From Straminergon stramineum (Eukaryota > Streptophyta > Bryopsida > Hypnales > Calliergonaceae), in assembly GCA_963920665.1 (NCBI GenBank), contig OY987272.1, positions 8,437,001 to 8,501,000 on the forward strand: a stretch of DNA of 64,000 nucleotides, written 5' to 3'. The translations under genes were made by a program, and so were the position numbers. The notes below the pieces were generated by a model. The model did not search any database. It had not been told where the DNA came from and saw only the letters and a list, made by a program, of their open reading frames with translations. Positions 36,185 to 48,993 of the stretch are shown here, piece after piece (position 1 is the first letter of the stretch; each line of letters opens with the position of its first letter).

Positions 36185-37128
36185 CAACTTGTAGCCTTGA
36201 AAACATAAGCACAAAAATGACAAGGTGCACTTTAAAGGAATCTTCATGGTAACAAGCCAACTTTGAGTTCTAAACCAAAATTACAACACATACAAATTTT
36301 ATGGCACTATAGTGCTTAATAGCACATCATTAATTTCGCATATCAAGGCTATGGGGGATTCCTTACAGGAATAAAATTCCCACCAAGAGACTTGTGCAAA
36401 ATTTAACAACACCAACAAGGTAGTAATACTAAAGATTTCCAACTAATGACATTGCTAGAATTCGGTTGAGATTCTCTAGATGTTAGCACAACAAGGGTTA
36501 GTATAATCAAACAACACTTGATAATACAAGGAGAAAAAAAGGCTTCGAGGGCCCCCAATGTCCTTCAATACAAGCTTAAACAACAACAACAATGGAGCAA
36601 AATTTGGGCCAAAACACCCGGTTTACAACACTTAGCAAAAAAACAAAAATGCACTAAGAATTGGACTCAAGAGGTTTCAATGTAACAAAAGAAGTGGTTG
36701 AAAGAAAGAAGAGTGCCCTAAAAGCCTTTTTTCCAAGGGCCCCCCCTCTTATCTAGTGGTAATTTAAGTTTTTAATAATTTTCTACTTCTATGTTGGTTC
36801 AAACTTCTAATTTTTGGAGAAAGACTCTGAATCATGAAAAGGAGGTTACCTTTTCTAAAGAATTTGACTAGTATATGTTATTTGGAGTGTGTGCATGAGG
36901 GTAAGAAAAGACCTTGCTTTGGCCTCATTCCAACTTTGTATGATCCTAGTACATTGGTCAATTCTATAAATTAATTTAATTTCTATCTAAATTCAAGGTA
37001 GATGCTTGTTCGGGCACTTGTCGCTATTGGAATGCCTTGAAACTTGTCATTGTATCTTATTATCAAAAAAAATTATCCTTATTTTCAGTGCACATTTGAA
37101 GAAGGAGATTGAAATTCCACTATTTCTT
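36185..37128. other. AT-rich intergenic DNA without a recognised gene
   Basis: Nothing recognisable beyond random short frames. Confidence 0.4.
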
Positions 37129-38048
37129 TTAATCCCCAAAGGACCAAGGTCATATTACTATCAAAAAACACTCAAAACTACCATTTTTGCTACGTTCACC
37201 CAAGAAAATAGTTTTTGTAATTTTAAAATCTAACTGTAGGATCTTTTGCTTTACTTTTTTGAGACCAAGTGGAATTTTTTCTATGAAATTTGACCATATA
37301 GATTCAGAGATATTAGCATTCAAATTTGGAAAAAAAAAGTGTTTTTGAACACTAGCTTTCAATTTCAAATGACTTTGATTGCCCTTCGTTGAAATTTTTT
37401 GCACTATGGAATTTGAATTAAAAAAATTTTGCGTTGAAGAATTGAGTTGATAGTTAAGGAAAAAAATTAAAATTTTTTTTTTAAATATTCATTCTTTAAA
37501 AAATTGTTAAGTAGAAATAGGTCCAAGATTACGAGAAAATCTGAATTGTTAACAGCTCTAAGATGGGATTGAAACACAATAATCCCAATGGTAAGATTAT
37601 TCTAGCAAAAGAACTTAACCTTTTCAAAAAAAAATTTGGAAAATTTGTGAAAATTGCATTCAGAAATTAATTCTATAACTTATTTTTTCAAGAAGATACT
37701 CATATTGTCCAAAAAATAAGATTGTTCATAACTTCCACATCACCAATCCAAATGGAATGAATCAAAGCTTCAAATGTAGACAAAAATATAATTTCTGAGA
37801 AAAAAATTACCTTTTTTTCAAATTTTTGTAGATTTATTTTTCTGCCTACCAAATGAAAATTTGGGCTTTAAGCGGCAAAACTTTTGCTCCTAGGTACCGA
37901 TTGGAAAAAAAATTATATTCCCACAGAGCTAATCAATTTTTCTATCTTGTGGAAAAGTTTCAAAAAGTTTCACTAGAAATTGAGGTCATAGGAACTTGTC
38001 CAAAATCCATTTTGTCCCTCGAGGGGACAACTGTTCTATAGGGATTAA
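37129..38048 (+). mobile_element. 920-bp TTAA-bounded element
   Basis: Begins TTAATCCCCAAAGGACC and ends ATAGGGATTAA. The left 250 bp match, in reverse orientation, the right end of 39480-40377, for example CAAAAAACACTCAAAACTAC. Open frames inside are short and no transposase is visible. It belongs to the same family as 39480-40377. Confidence 0.6.
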
Positions 38049-38399
38049 TGACTAGTAATCAAAGAATCTTTTACACAGAGAAGAATCTTGGCAAAACAAT
38101 TTCGTTGTTGGATCCCTACAACCCCAAAACACCCTACTTCCACCATGGATGCCTTCTTCTAGTACGTCATGAGTATTTAAACTTGTAGGTTAACTATTGG
38201 GGGTTCTAACCTATATACATGCAGAAAGTTGAACTTCTTGAAATGCTTGACCATACCTAATATGTGACAATTCATGGCTAAAATTAGAACTAAATAATAT
38301 TCTAGATATTCTATTCTATTATGGACCAAAGAATACTTTGGCATGTGTAATATGTATTTTAGTTTAACGCTCTTTTTAGGGATTTTTAGGTGTAAAACT

Positions 38400-38997
38400 T
38401 AACTTAAAATGTAAAATTGGGAAAAAAAAACCCAGAAAAAACTATGAGTTCCAAGTGACAGATTGGAAGCTCACACTCTTGATTGGAGATTTCTTGGTTG
38501 TGATAAAATTTGAAAATTTTGAATTCATATTTTGAATAAAATACTACAATGTAACTAGGACAATCAACAAAAGCAAAATTAAATTCTACGACATCAGGGA
38601 TAAATGAAAAAGTCTTTGAAAACCATAACTACCCACAAACTAAAACTCCTCATAACTTCCATCTCATTAGTCAAAATTTAATGATTCAAAGCTTCCTATA
38701 TATATATAAAAGTCTAGATAACCAATTTCAATTTTTTTTTTTAAAAGTGATTTTTAAAGAAGTTTTTGAGTTGCCTGAGTTGCTGAGGCTACCCGTTGAG
38801 CAATGAAAATGACATATCATACAATAACTTTTTAACCATAGAGTCAAAAGTTATGAAAATTGTTGGTACTTCAAGCTACTCCTCAGACACATGTTGTGTA
38901 AAAATTTAACTAAAAATCATTAAAAACTCCATTTGTAGTGAATAGCCCAAAATCACCATATTACCAAAAAACCACAATTTTTACATTTAGGGGTTAA
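38400..38997 (-). mobile_element. Partial copy of the 0.9-kb TTAA family, inverted
   Basis: Ends ATTTAGGGGTTAA at 38994-38997. Read on the minus strand it is collinear for about 500 bp with the start of 39480-40377, including ACAATTTTCATAACTTTTGA and AAAGTTATTGTATG. The other end could not be located, so the left border is approximate. Confidence 0.55.
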
Positions 38998-39479
38998 CCA
39001 ATCTATATTCTTGGTTATTTGTAGGTCATTGTAATAAAGTCACCACAGTGTCCTTGTTTTAGAAATGATTGAATTATCCAAGTAGCTTAGACTAGCAAGA
39101 ATAATGCAATCAATCAATGTTTGGCATGGACCATAGCCAATGTAAAGTAGCACTTAGGGACACCTAGAGATTGGGCCAATTCAATCCCCTTGATTCAGGT
39201 TGCACAATTTTAGCCTTTTGTCCAATCAGAAGAGAGGGTTTCGGGCTTTTCACGTAACAAATTGATCCGGCGTCTAGGTGTAAAGCGTCCTTAGTATTCC
39301 AACAACAAGAATTGAGCATTAAATATCTTCTTCTTGAATTCTGCCCCCAGAATTTCAAGTTAGATTTGTTTTGTTGGGGCAGTTGTTATACCTGTCTAGT
39401 GGACAACTCAAGATATTGACTATTGTATCAATGTTCAGGGAATGATAAAGACAATACTGAACTATATTTGTATAGCTAT

Positions 39480-40377
39480 TTAACCCCTAAAGGACCAAAT
39501 GGCGTTTTTAGCAACATAACAATTTTCAACAATTCACTACTAACGGAATTTTTCTTTTTTTAGAAATTTTCACACAACATAGGGAACAAGGAATAGCTTT
39601 CAGGCCCAACAATTTTCATAACTTTTGACAATATGGTTAGAAAGTTATTGTATGGTATGTAGTTTTCATTATTCAACAAGCAAGTGAGGCAGCTGAAGAA
39701 ATTCTTAAAAAATCACCTTTTTAAGACAAAATTTTTTGGAATCATTCTATTTTGATTAATGAGATGAAATTTATGAGTTTTAGTTTGCGAGAAGTTATGA
39801 ATTCTCTACTCTAAAATAAACTTTGAAGTCATTTATTTGACTCAATTTTCAATATTTTTGGAAAAAAATAAAACCAAAGGATGTAGATTGCTTATTACAA
39901 CATTACAACCATTGGAATTGACCTTTTTTTTTCAATTCCATAATAAAATTCTTATCAATTTAATATTTTGACACATTCTCTACTTTCTACTTGCTATTTT
40001 TTCCTATATGTTGTACAATTCCAAATGATCTAAATTTTTTCAAGCATGTAGTCAACTTGACTTGAAGAATGAATCCAAAGAAGCACCACCATTTTGTACA
40101 TTTTTTCATACAAATGTGACCTTATGAAGAGCAACTACCCGGTTTCATGCAAGGCCAAAAAAAGGATTTTTGTCAATTCAAATACTAATATCTTGCAATC
40201 TACACAATGGAAATTTCTGAAAAATTTTCCACATATTCTCAAACTAGCATACTACAAGATCCTCTGGCTAAATGTATCCAAAAATGTTTTTTTCCTTAAA
40301 TTTGGTACCTATACCGGAAATGGCAGTTTTGGAGTGTTTGTGGTGAAAAGATAGTCAAAAATCTTCAGGGGGGTTAA
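39480..40377 (+). mobile_element. 898-bp TTAA-bounded element
   Basis: Begins TTAACCCCTAAAGGACCA, the same end as the 79-bp intron element, and ends CTTCAGGGGGGTTAA. With 38400-38997 it forms an inverted pair around about 480 bp of unrelated sequence. Non-coding as far as can be seen. Confidence 0.65.
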
Positions 40378-40439
40378 GTGTCATAAGAGCTTGAGACCAC
40401 AATAGAATGGTAACATCTGAAAAATGGCAGCTTATTGAA

Positions 40440-40462
40440 TATATATATATATATATATATAT
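40440..40462. repeat. AT dinucleotide microsatellite
   Basis: About 11 uninterrupted AT units, in AT-rich DNA about 60 bp right of the 898-bp TTAA element. Confidence 0.9.
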
Positions 40463-41391
40463 GTAAAAGCTCAATGCTCACAAATTTCTCAAAGCCCTAC
40501 TATTCCACTATGGGTGGAAGGGAGGGAATCATTAAATAATATTTTTTATTTCAAAAATACTATGTATTGATTTATTAAAGCAAATACATCCCTTGTATTT
40601 GTCAAATCTTGTCACACTTATTTCTCATCTATCTATAAAAAAAGATAGAAGTAGAATATGCATCAAGTATAAATCTAGCAACTTAACCTTATTAACAAAT
40701 TTTAGGAAAAAGCGAAAGTATCCAAATGATGTTGTGGCACTTTAAGTGTTTTGTAGCTTGTCAACCTACATGTCCAATGGCACTTTGCAACCAATTTTCT
40801 AATTCCTATTCAATTTTTTGTATTTCCATCTAATTTTTTAATTCCTAGTGCAATAAAACTATGAAATTCATTTCTCTTGCCTCATTGATCAAAACACAAC
40901 CAAAGTCACTTTGTGTACACTTCTTCTTTGAGCAGAATCACTAGATCAAATGAAAGTGGATATGTGACTTTCTATTGCCACAGAGCACGCCTTGTTAGCT
41001 TGACAATTGAAGAGATCCTAACATATGATACAAAACAAAAGAAGAGTCTCTCTGAAATTTTAAAGGATGTTGAGGCTGAAAAGTGGTCGATGGATAACAT
41101 CATTGTTCACTATAGAAACAAAGAATGCACCTATTGGTCTAACAATCAAAATAGTTTTGGTGACTACCTTGGTCAAGGGGGCCATGTCTTTTAAGTGTTA
41201 ATAGTAGAGATAGATATGATGGCTACAAGATAAATGGGGGTTAGATTTTAAGCACTTCATGCAAAATGGGTCACACAACTACACCACATTAAAAGCAAAC
41301 CTTTTCAGTAATTTTAAGCACAATCTTTGACCCTAGAAAGACAAAGCCCCAATAATAAAAGTAGTCACCAAAATACTCTAATTATTATATA
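40463..41391. other. Intergenic DNA with a TTAA-family fragment
   Basis: 41070-41196 matches 12121-12230 and, inverted, 11968-12120 (blocks AAAGAATGCACCTATTGGT and ACCTTGGTCA). The rest shows nothing recognisable. Confidence 0.45.
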
Positions 41392-41888
41392 TTAACTCCT
41401 AAATATCAAGGGCCTTTTTGAGCTTCTAGGAATTTACTCAAAATTGAACAAAAAGACAACATTTTGATAAGTTGCATCAATTGTTTTGAATAATAACCGT
41501 ACAAATTCAAACTAGACGTGTTAGAGATCACATAGGAAAACAAAACACATCAATATCATTTATGGATTGAAAGTTGCAATGTTTGATGATGAAGGTGTTA
41601 AAACTACAAAAGTGGTTTGAAGTCTTTCAATCCTCTTTTTACAAATCAAATCTAAAAAGTTGATCACCAAAATAAAATGAAGTTAGAGGGCCTAATATGC
41701 ATAACTCCTACCAATACATGGTTTGACAAAATCTACACTACAATGTATTCAAATGAATTTCTAAATAATGTGATATTTTCTCCGAAATCTAGTTTATTTG
41801 AGACTCATTTCCAAAAGACCTCGACACTGAGAAAAGTCAAGATTGCAATGGACACCCTTGCACAATTTCTCAGGCATTTAGGGATTAA
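41392..41888 (+). mobile_element. 497-bp TTAA-bounded element
   Basis: Begins TTAACTCCTAAATATCAAGG and ends GGCATTTAGGGATTAA. Its interior is collinear with the reverse complement of 63163-63812, sharing CAAATTCAAACTAGAC and TTAGAGATCACATAGGAAAA. It is about 150 bp shorter than that copy. Confidence 0.7.
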
Positions 41889-42507
41889 CAGGTACATTCT
41901 TTGTTTCTACAATTAACAATGAAGTATTCATCATACCTTTTAGGCCATTAATGCCCTCACAAGGCTAATACATTGCTAGAATCCCTCTTTTTCTTTCATG
42001 GTCACCCAGCCACTAAAGGATCAAGCCGCTATATGCAGCCCTAAGTTTACACATTTACACGTCCTCAATTCAAGTAAAACGTTTCACCTATTTCGAAATA
42101 TGATACAGGAAAATTAACCTCATCTAGATCGACATGCTGATACTTTATCAACAGTAGAGAAAGCAGTCTAAACTCATGCTTATTTCCGGGTTGCTGATAA
42201 TTTTGCTGACAATATGTGTACAACTGACAGTTCTAGCATCAAAACTGGATTAAACTGTTTCAATGCATCTAACTATCGAGCCTGCCCTAGCAGAACAACT
42301 CGTCTAAACAACTCTGCTCAACCTCAGATCAGCACAATTCACCAGTGAGCATTCCAAATTTACTGCAAGCTGTGCATAGAACAGCTGGATGATTGGGTTC
42401 ACCGGCATGAAAAGATGTGATATTACTACTAGTCTAGTACTGCATATGTTACACACATCTTCATCGTAAAAGGGGCTGCCGGGTCGAAAAGTAACCAAGA
42501 CAACCTA
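41889..42507 (-). other. 3' flank of the glycosyltransferase gene
   Basis: Between the stop codon at 42508 and a TTAA-bounded element ending at 41888 lie about 620 bp. The part next to the gene is somewhat richer in GC and probably holds the 3' UTR. No gene or further repeat was recognised. Confidence 0.35.
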
Positions 42508-45500
42508 TCATAGTAGATCCTTGCATCGTAGACAAGACCGACTCAAAATGGTTCCTACAAGACTATTGACCTCTGGAACCACGTTTGAAGTAAGGCTGTT
42601 CCATAGATGGATAGTGTAAGCATCCTTAGCTATTCTGGTTAGCAGCTCCCTTTGCTGTCGTTCGTGAATGTCATCCTTTGGTGCTGCAAAGAATCTGGAC
42701 ACGGGAAGAAAACACTCTCATGAGAAAAAAATACACTCCTGTGCCAACAGGAAGCAAGTAGTGCCACAACGCCTACAAAATTCATCAAATTCAGAACAGG
42801 AGATTGTACTCACTTTGAGATTCCTCTTGAATCCAGCGGGAAGAAAGAAAACGGCCCTTCAATCTTCAGAAGATCTGGGAACTGTCTCCAAGTGCTACCC
42901 TTTTCGTCCAAAGTGGAATTAGCAACTCTTGTCAAGAGATCAGCTCCATTCCATTGATCTAATGTCTCATCGTACGTGCTAGTGAATTCTTCCAAGCACT
43001 TCTTCAAAAATGGACTGCCAGAACAAAAATGACTTAATAAACTTTCAAATCAAATCAAATCAAATAACTCGTTTAACCGAAAACTACAAAAGACTCGGTG
43101 AGACCTGCACGGTAGAAGGGGAAACATCTCCTTACTGCAAATGAAATCATACAAGGAAAAGTTATCGAATGAAATCCGATTCTATGCAATCTTACGTATT
43201 TTGGTCTGATAGACTGAAGCTTGGTAATCCCAATTAGATGTAACGCATCACAAGCAAGAGAAAGAATGTTATCTTAGAAAAAGAGGAAAAGACGGAATCC
43301 TAACCTGGACTTGTCAAAGATCAAAATTGCACCGTTGAGTCGCAGCTGTCCACTGGCAGTAATCTCTGAACCCACGGTATTGTGTAGATTGTCCAAGGAT
43401 CTCACTAGAATCATGTCCATGTCCATATATATTCCTCCAAACCTGCAAAGTTTCCAATCGTCCATATTCGTCAGAATCAGATGATACCATGTTGCGGGAA
43501 TGTTTCATTGCCAGATGATTTCATCACACGGTAAACAGTTTCATAACACGGAAAGATAGATACAGATACAGATATAGATATAGATAGTTTTATTTAATTT
43601 TATCTTTTTTAAACAACAGCCCAGGCTTAGTCCTTCAGTTTCACAAGTGTGACAGAAAAAGTCGCTGCTCCACTCGACTTATGAACTTGAAGAACAAGAT
43701 CCTTAAGAACTCACTTGTAGAGAGCAGCCAATCTCAAGAGCTCAGTATAATGCAAGTGAAACAAAGGGTTCTCCTTCCACTTTGGTAAGACAGCAACAAA
43801 AACATCAGATGGGGTGTCTGCCAAAAGCTCCTGCAGATTTGGCCGCACCACAGCCACCTTGTACCTGAGGAACATTCCCCAGTGAGTATATTGAGTAGGA
43901 ACAAAAGATGCTGTTAATACTGCTAAACCCCAAATAATCAAAGAAATCCAAATACTGTACAAGAGGCGAAGGCAATATACAGTTCGTATTGCTAATTAAC
44001 GTACCCGTCTTTCGTAAAGCTCTTGAAGTAGTCAAAATCGAAAGTCTCTGAGAAGACAGCCACGCAAGCGTTGGGGTGAAAGCGAAGAAGGCTTTCCAAC
44101 ACCCGCTGGTGTCTAGCTGTGAAGCCCCATGCAGGGGTAGTCCAAACCAAGAAAAAATTTAATGAACAGCTCTCTTGCCCCAAAAAGGCTGTCATGAAAT
44201 GCGAAAAGGAGAGAGAAGACTCTATACTTCGATAATAGCCCCACTGTTTTTGTTCTCCTTTGCTCTGAGAAGTCAATTCCAATTCCAAGGCTATTCCTTG
44301 AGCCTTTGGACTATCAAGTACTGAACTAGCAGCATTCAAACGAGTCACCTCAGCGCCCGTTCCCCGTCTCACATCGGCATCCTCAACAACACGATTTATC
44401 TTCTCAGAACCATGTAGACCACTAATTTCAGCTGGAAGAGCCTTAGAATTTTCTCCGTCCGCCCACTTAGAGTTCGCCTTGACAGCTGAGGGTTGTCCCG
44501 ATTCGGAATCTGCTTCGTTGACAGCAGCAGGAGTTTTGACTCCTAATTGCACCTTCGGTAGCTGGCGACTACCGCTAAAGTGATCTCCTCTGATAGCCCG
44601 CAACATCTCTTTGTCACTCTTCGTCATCCAAGTTCCAGGAGAAGTGTCAGGATCTTGCAGCATTGGGTTGTTAACAGGATTCATAGGATCAAATGCACTT
44701 CTCCCCTTTTTCTTCTTTGAGGCATTCGGTTTGTCTGGTGCACCATCCCCGTTCAGTAACAAAGCATCTTCAATCTCACGCACACCTTCTAGCCGTAGCT
44801 GAACGTTATCATCGATCAACTCGTCATCGCTATTAAACCGCTCCTTCCAGTTCTTAACAACCTCTTTAAAGCCTCTCAATTGCAGTACAGCTCCCCTTGC
44901 TGCACCCTCGTCCCCTGAACCAACACGCTTGACATCCATATTCCCACTGACCAAATCCTTAGTTTCTCCTGCGTCCAAAGCCTCGACATCTTCCGAAGGC
45001 TTCTTTCTAACGCCCAGAGCATGATCCCAGAAGAATGACCCCTTCCTCTTTTCCACGTCTTTCACAAGGTCTTTCTGTAAACCTTCCTCAAGTGTATCAG
45101 CTTTGTCATTCTGCCGCTTACTCAATTTGGAATCAAGGACCCAATCGGGAATGGCACTCACCTTTCCCCCTCTGTTCTCCTGATTGGATTTATGCCTTCC
45201 TGTCTTCTCTCTATCATGATCAACAGAAACACCTCTCTCATTATTTACAATACTATCAGTCGACCTGACGGAAGGAACTCTCTCACCTCCCTGTCCATGT
45301 GTCACTACTGAACCTAAAGTATCTACAATCATCTGTCCAGGTTTTCTAAGAGAAATAGTCTCATTCATGACACTGTCAGCAGAATCCTCATTCGACATTT
45401 CTGCAAGAAATCCCAGGTTCACGTCCTCGAGGTCTTCACCCTCCTCTTCAAGCACTCTATCATCTATATCAATGTCAAAGCGGTCCTGATCGGCATCTTC

Positions 45501-46182
45501 GTCTTCATCTCCTTCATCTCCCATTTCTTCTCCGGCGTCCATGTCATCATCGTTACTCTCTCCCTCTTCGCTGTCTCCAATGCCTTGCACTGCACCCATT
45601 TTTCTTCCGAGCTTGCCCTTCTCAACCACTCTTCGTTTCCCTGTGGTCGGATCCAGGTCATCAGCATTCCCTACCCCGGAGTTATCCTTCCACCAAGCCT
45701 GATCAGCTCCGACGCCCTCTTCTATTTCAGAAACACAGAATCCACACCAATGACACGATCAGAACCAACTCACAAAAGACAACGGCCAGAACTCGGCTAT
45801 GGCGCGAAAATACAAAAGACATTCTAAAGGGCGGTAGCTAAGAAAGGCATTCTTCTGAGGAGAAGAAAACGGATTGTTTCGTCCTAAAGTAAACAGAACG
45901 AGTATTAGGAAACTTTGACCTACCAAAGTTGGAAGTTTCAAGTAAGTGAACATAAGTACCTGATTTTCCATTCTCAAGAGGGCTGAGCTTGGAACCTTGT
46001 GGAGCCCTGAGGAGATGGACTTGCAAGCAACCAACGGTAACAAACAAGAGTAAACCCCCAGCAATGAGATATGTATAGATTCTCGAATTTGACTGCCGCG
46101 TAGAGAAAGACGTCGATGATGACAGCCTTGATAACGATCGATTCAGTGAAGAGGACGACCCTAAACGCCTAGGCCTGGGCAT
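42508..46182 (-). CDS. GT32-family DxD glycosyltransferase, type II membrane protein (6 exons)
   Basis: Probable Golgi glycosyltransferase transferring a sugar from a nucleotide donor; the acceptor is unknown. Exons in transcript order: 46182-45960, 45721-44005, 43864-43715, 43442-43305, 43014-42814, 42694-42508. They total 2616 nt, 871 aa, with no internal stop. A short basic Ser-rich N terminus is followed by one membrane segment (about 35-57), then a highly acidic stretch (about 126-175) and a long polar stem that includes the motif NPVNNPMLQDPD. The catalytic region begins near WGYY (568). The DxD motif is D704-M-D706 in FGGIYMDMDMI; WNGADLLTRV (764-773) and the C-terminal SRSCLRCKDLL follow. 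From memory, order and motifs match Arabidopsis At4g19900 (glycosyltransferase family 32, alpha-1,4-glycosyltransferase-like, uncharacterised), which is shorter (about 640 aa) because its stem is shorter. The start is the first ATG, immediately before the signal anchor. Function beyond sugar transfer is not shown. Confidence 0.92.
43554..43588 (+). repeat. GATA/GATACA microsatellite in glycosyltransferase intron 3
   Basis: A short degenerate run of GATA and GATACA units sits inside the intron between exons 3 and 4 of the glycosyltransferase gene. It is away from the splice sites and likely neutral. Confidence 0.7.
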
Positions 46183-47900
46183 TCTGTTGCTTGGCCGGAG
46201 GGCTCAGTCCCTCACACCTACGACGACACTCGGAAACCGCTCGCTTCACTTCGACACAACTCTCGTGTCAGAAACACCAACCCTCGCGCCACTATTGTAT
46301 CATCAAAATCTGAACTCTGGATAAACCCTTATTCTCTCAATCACTATGATGGCAACTAAGTCGCCGAACAATGTGTTCTGTAATATACCTGTCCAAAAAC
46401 AGGCGAAAACTTCTCGACACCGCGCTAACGAAGAACCGATCGCTGTATCAAAATCTAATGTCCTTATCACGAGGACTGTCGCCACCAACAAACATTTGAA
46501 GCTTCGATACAATGTGTCGATCACTCTCCACTAACTGATTTTTTTCATTAAACAGAATATTGCATCTGTCCTGTCGAAACATATACATAATTTCTTCGAC
46601 AAAGCCTCTTCTTCAACACTATCTTCGTCCTCCTCGAAACACAAGTGCGATTTCAAGGCTCAATGCGGCTGCCAAAGGCCAACACACAAAGCAACAAATC
46701 GTAACTACAATTAATCATCCAACTTTCATTTCAGCCATTCCCCGAAGCCACTAATTCCTGCCAAATCGCAGAGTTCTAAATTTAGCAAAAGCATCTGAAC
46801 CGAACCAAAGCAAACCGAACCAAACCAAAGCAAACCGCGTCAAAAATCAATATGCTTCCTCCATCAACCACCAGCAGCTTCTTCTTCTTCTTCCACCGTC
46901 GTCGCGAGGTCGACCACACAAGCAATGTAATCACACTACACACCTTCACTCTGACAGATCCCCTGCTCAATCATATACACTCGCTTCACAACATTCTCCT
47001 CAGCGTCACTGACCACAGACTCCCTCCACACAAAAATCACAAACCCTGACTAAACACAACAACAACAACAACAACTGTCGCTAACTCACTCACGACTTAC
47101 TCCTTGCCAAAATCGCGTATCTTAGCAAGCAGAGAACTCTCCGTCTTTCCTCTCCAGAAACCACGACTCTCTTTCCTCGCACACATGAACCGCTCTTCTT
47201 GTCCAGACAACCATTAATGGCAGTGGCAGCCTTGCAGAGTCTAATCTGACATAATCTGACAGATAAAAGACCTAGAGCCCTGGCTGTTGTCCTAGGACCG
47301 GAACTGAATGCAAAGGTAAACCCCGTCCCTGACCGTCCTCTCCCCTGGCGGTCTTGATGGCGCTGGCAGGAAGACTATTGTCTAATGCCTATTGCCTAAG
47401 ATACTGGGAATTTGGGAAAGGGAAGGCGAGTTGCAAATTTATTCTACTGCAATTGGCTATGGCCATGGCTCGTTTGTCGTTGCCGAGAGCGTGCTTCTGG
47501 CTTTCCGAGTTGTCGTTGCGAGTGGATTGCACCAAATTACTGTTCCACCGGGTGTGCAGTGATGATGAGCCTTCTTTTTTCATCCAAAAGCAGGCTGGCG
47601 GATTCGACTAAGTTACATGCTCATTCCTTGATGCTTGCGTTTTCTACAGTGCACGAGTTTGCGGATTCTACAGGATTGCGTGTTTTCGGAGTGCAGTGGC
47701 ATTGAGAATTTGGGGCAATGGGGTCTGGCGATGGCAGGGATCCAGTGACTGTGAGCGAGTGGCGCCACTGCCGATTTGCGGCTATTCGGGTGGCCGGTGA
47801 CCCCGTCTGGTCCGCGGGCTCCGCGGACGTCTTGGTAACGTAGTGGTATACCGTGGTGCAGTCGGGTATGTCCGGCGGTTCTCAACTACCGGGGAAAAAA
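46183..47900 (-). promoter_or_regulatory. Upstream region of the glycosyltransferase gene
   Basis: About 1.7 kb of intermediate GC lies 5' of the glycosyltransferase start and is the likely promoter and leader. It contains a degenerate run of GAACC/AAAGC/AAACC pentamers (about 46797-46838), a GAA/TTC-rich stretch near 46870 and an ACA run near 47058-47078. Only short overlapping frames occur, none resembling a known protein. The 47340-47700 part looks as gene-like in composition as the exons, yet no credible exon could be assembled. Confidence 0.35.
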
Positions 47901-48766
47901 AATTAGTACCTAGTACTCCGTATAAGATAAGAGAGCCCATTTGTAAATAAGGTGGTTGAACCCGAACGAGGGCACCTTATTATAAAAAACCCGGAGAATA
48001 AGGCAACTTATTACAAGGACGCCTTATAAAGAATAACAAATGCAACTTTCAAGGAATAATTATGAATAGTTTGAAGGCCAAGGGATAATTATTATGAATA
48101 TCAAGTGCCTTGGTTTTGAATGGGAACTTGAAGGCTCGGTACTTACAATCAAATCAATCCAATAGTAGAAGTTATGTAACTTAAATGGATCAATATAGTT
48201 AAAAATAATAGAAATAGGTGTCATAGTCTTATAATTGGTTGCAACTTGAGTGATCACTAAAATCAATAAGGAAATTGTATTGATTTCAATTAGGCCTGTG
48301 GACCTTTATAGTTATAGAAGTTACCCCCCTAAGGCCTAAGTAATCAACCATGTAGTGGATGGATGTGAATTTTGTGAAAAGCAAATTTTAGTTATTTATT
48401 ATAAAATTTCAAAAATATCATTATTGTCTTTATTTGCAAACATAATGTTATTATTTTCATGCTTTATTTTTTCTCCATACAAATCAAAAATTGAAAAAAA
48501 AAAAAAAAAGTTTTCCAAGATATTATTTTCTATTTATAGAATTATTTCCCACTAAACTTGCCCTCAAGGTACTATTGTGACACATTTTTTTGGAATAATG
48601 CTCGTTAGTTCATTATTGGACAATGGAATTGAGGAAAAAAACTGATTGCAATTTGAAAAAATGGAAAAAAAATGGTGAAAAAAACTATAAAATTTCTAAT
48701 TGGAGAATAGAATAAAAAAATAGATTCAATAGATTCAATACTTTAAAAAACAATCATGTTTGGAAA
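47901..48766. other. Intergenic DNA with a small palindrome
   Basis: A phrase TAGTACTCCGTATAAGATAA at 47911 resembles TACTCCGTATTAGATAA at 15506. It is followed by a hairpin-prone stretch in which ATAAGGTG is answered by CACCTTAT (about 47949-47983). Otherwise AT-rich with no gene; an A-run lies at about 48496-48510. Confidence 0.4.
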
Positions 48767-48993
48767 TTAACCTTAGAAGGACAAGTTGGTCACCATGGAA
48801 ATCATTTTTTTGGTATTGAATGAATCATTTGCTTAAAAAAGGCAAGAGCATTCATTAGAGGACAAACTATTGTACAAGACCTCCCGTTTATACACAAAAC
48901 TCTAAAAATGAGCATTTGCAATCATGTCTTACATAGAAGGATTCTTTGTCATTGATCAAACATTTAGTATTTGCTACAATGTCATTGGATTAA
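48767..48993 (+). mobile_element. 227-bp TTAA-bounded element
   Basis: Starts TTAACCTTAGAAGGACAAG, ends at the TTAA of ATTGGATTAA and matches 29755-29970 internally. The next bases (ACCCCTAAAAGATCAGG) look like another family end, suggesting insertion beside or into a second copy. Confidence 0.55.
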
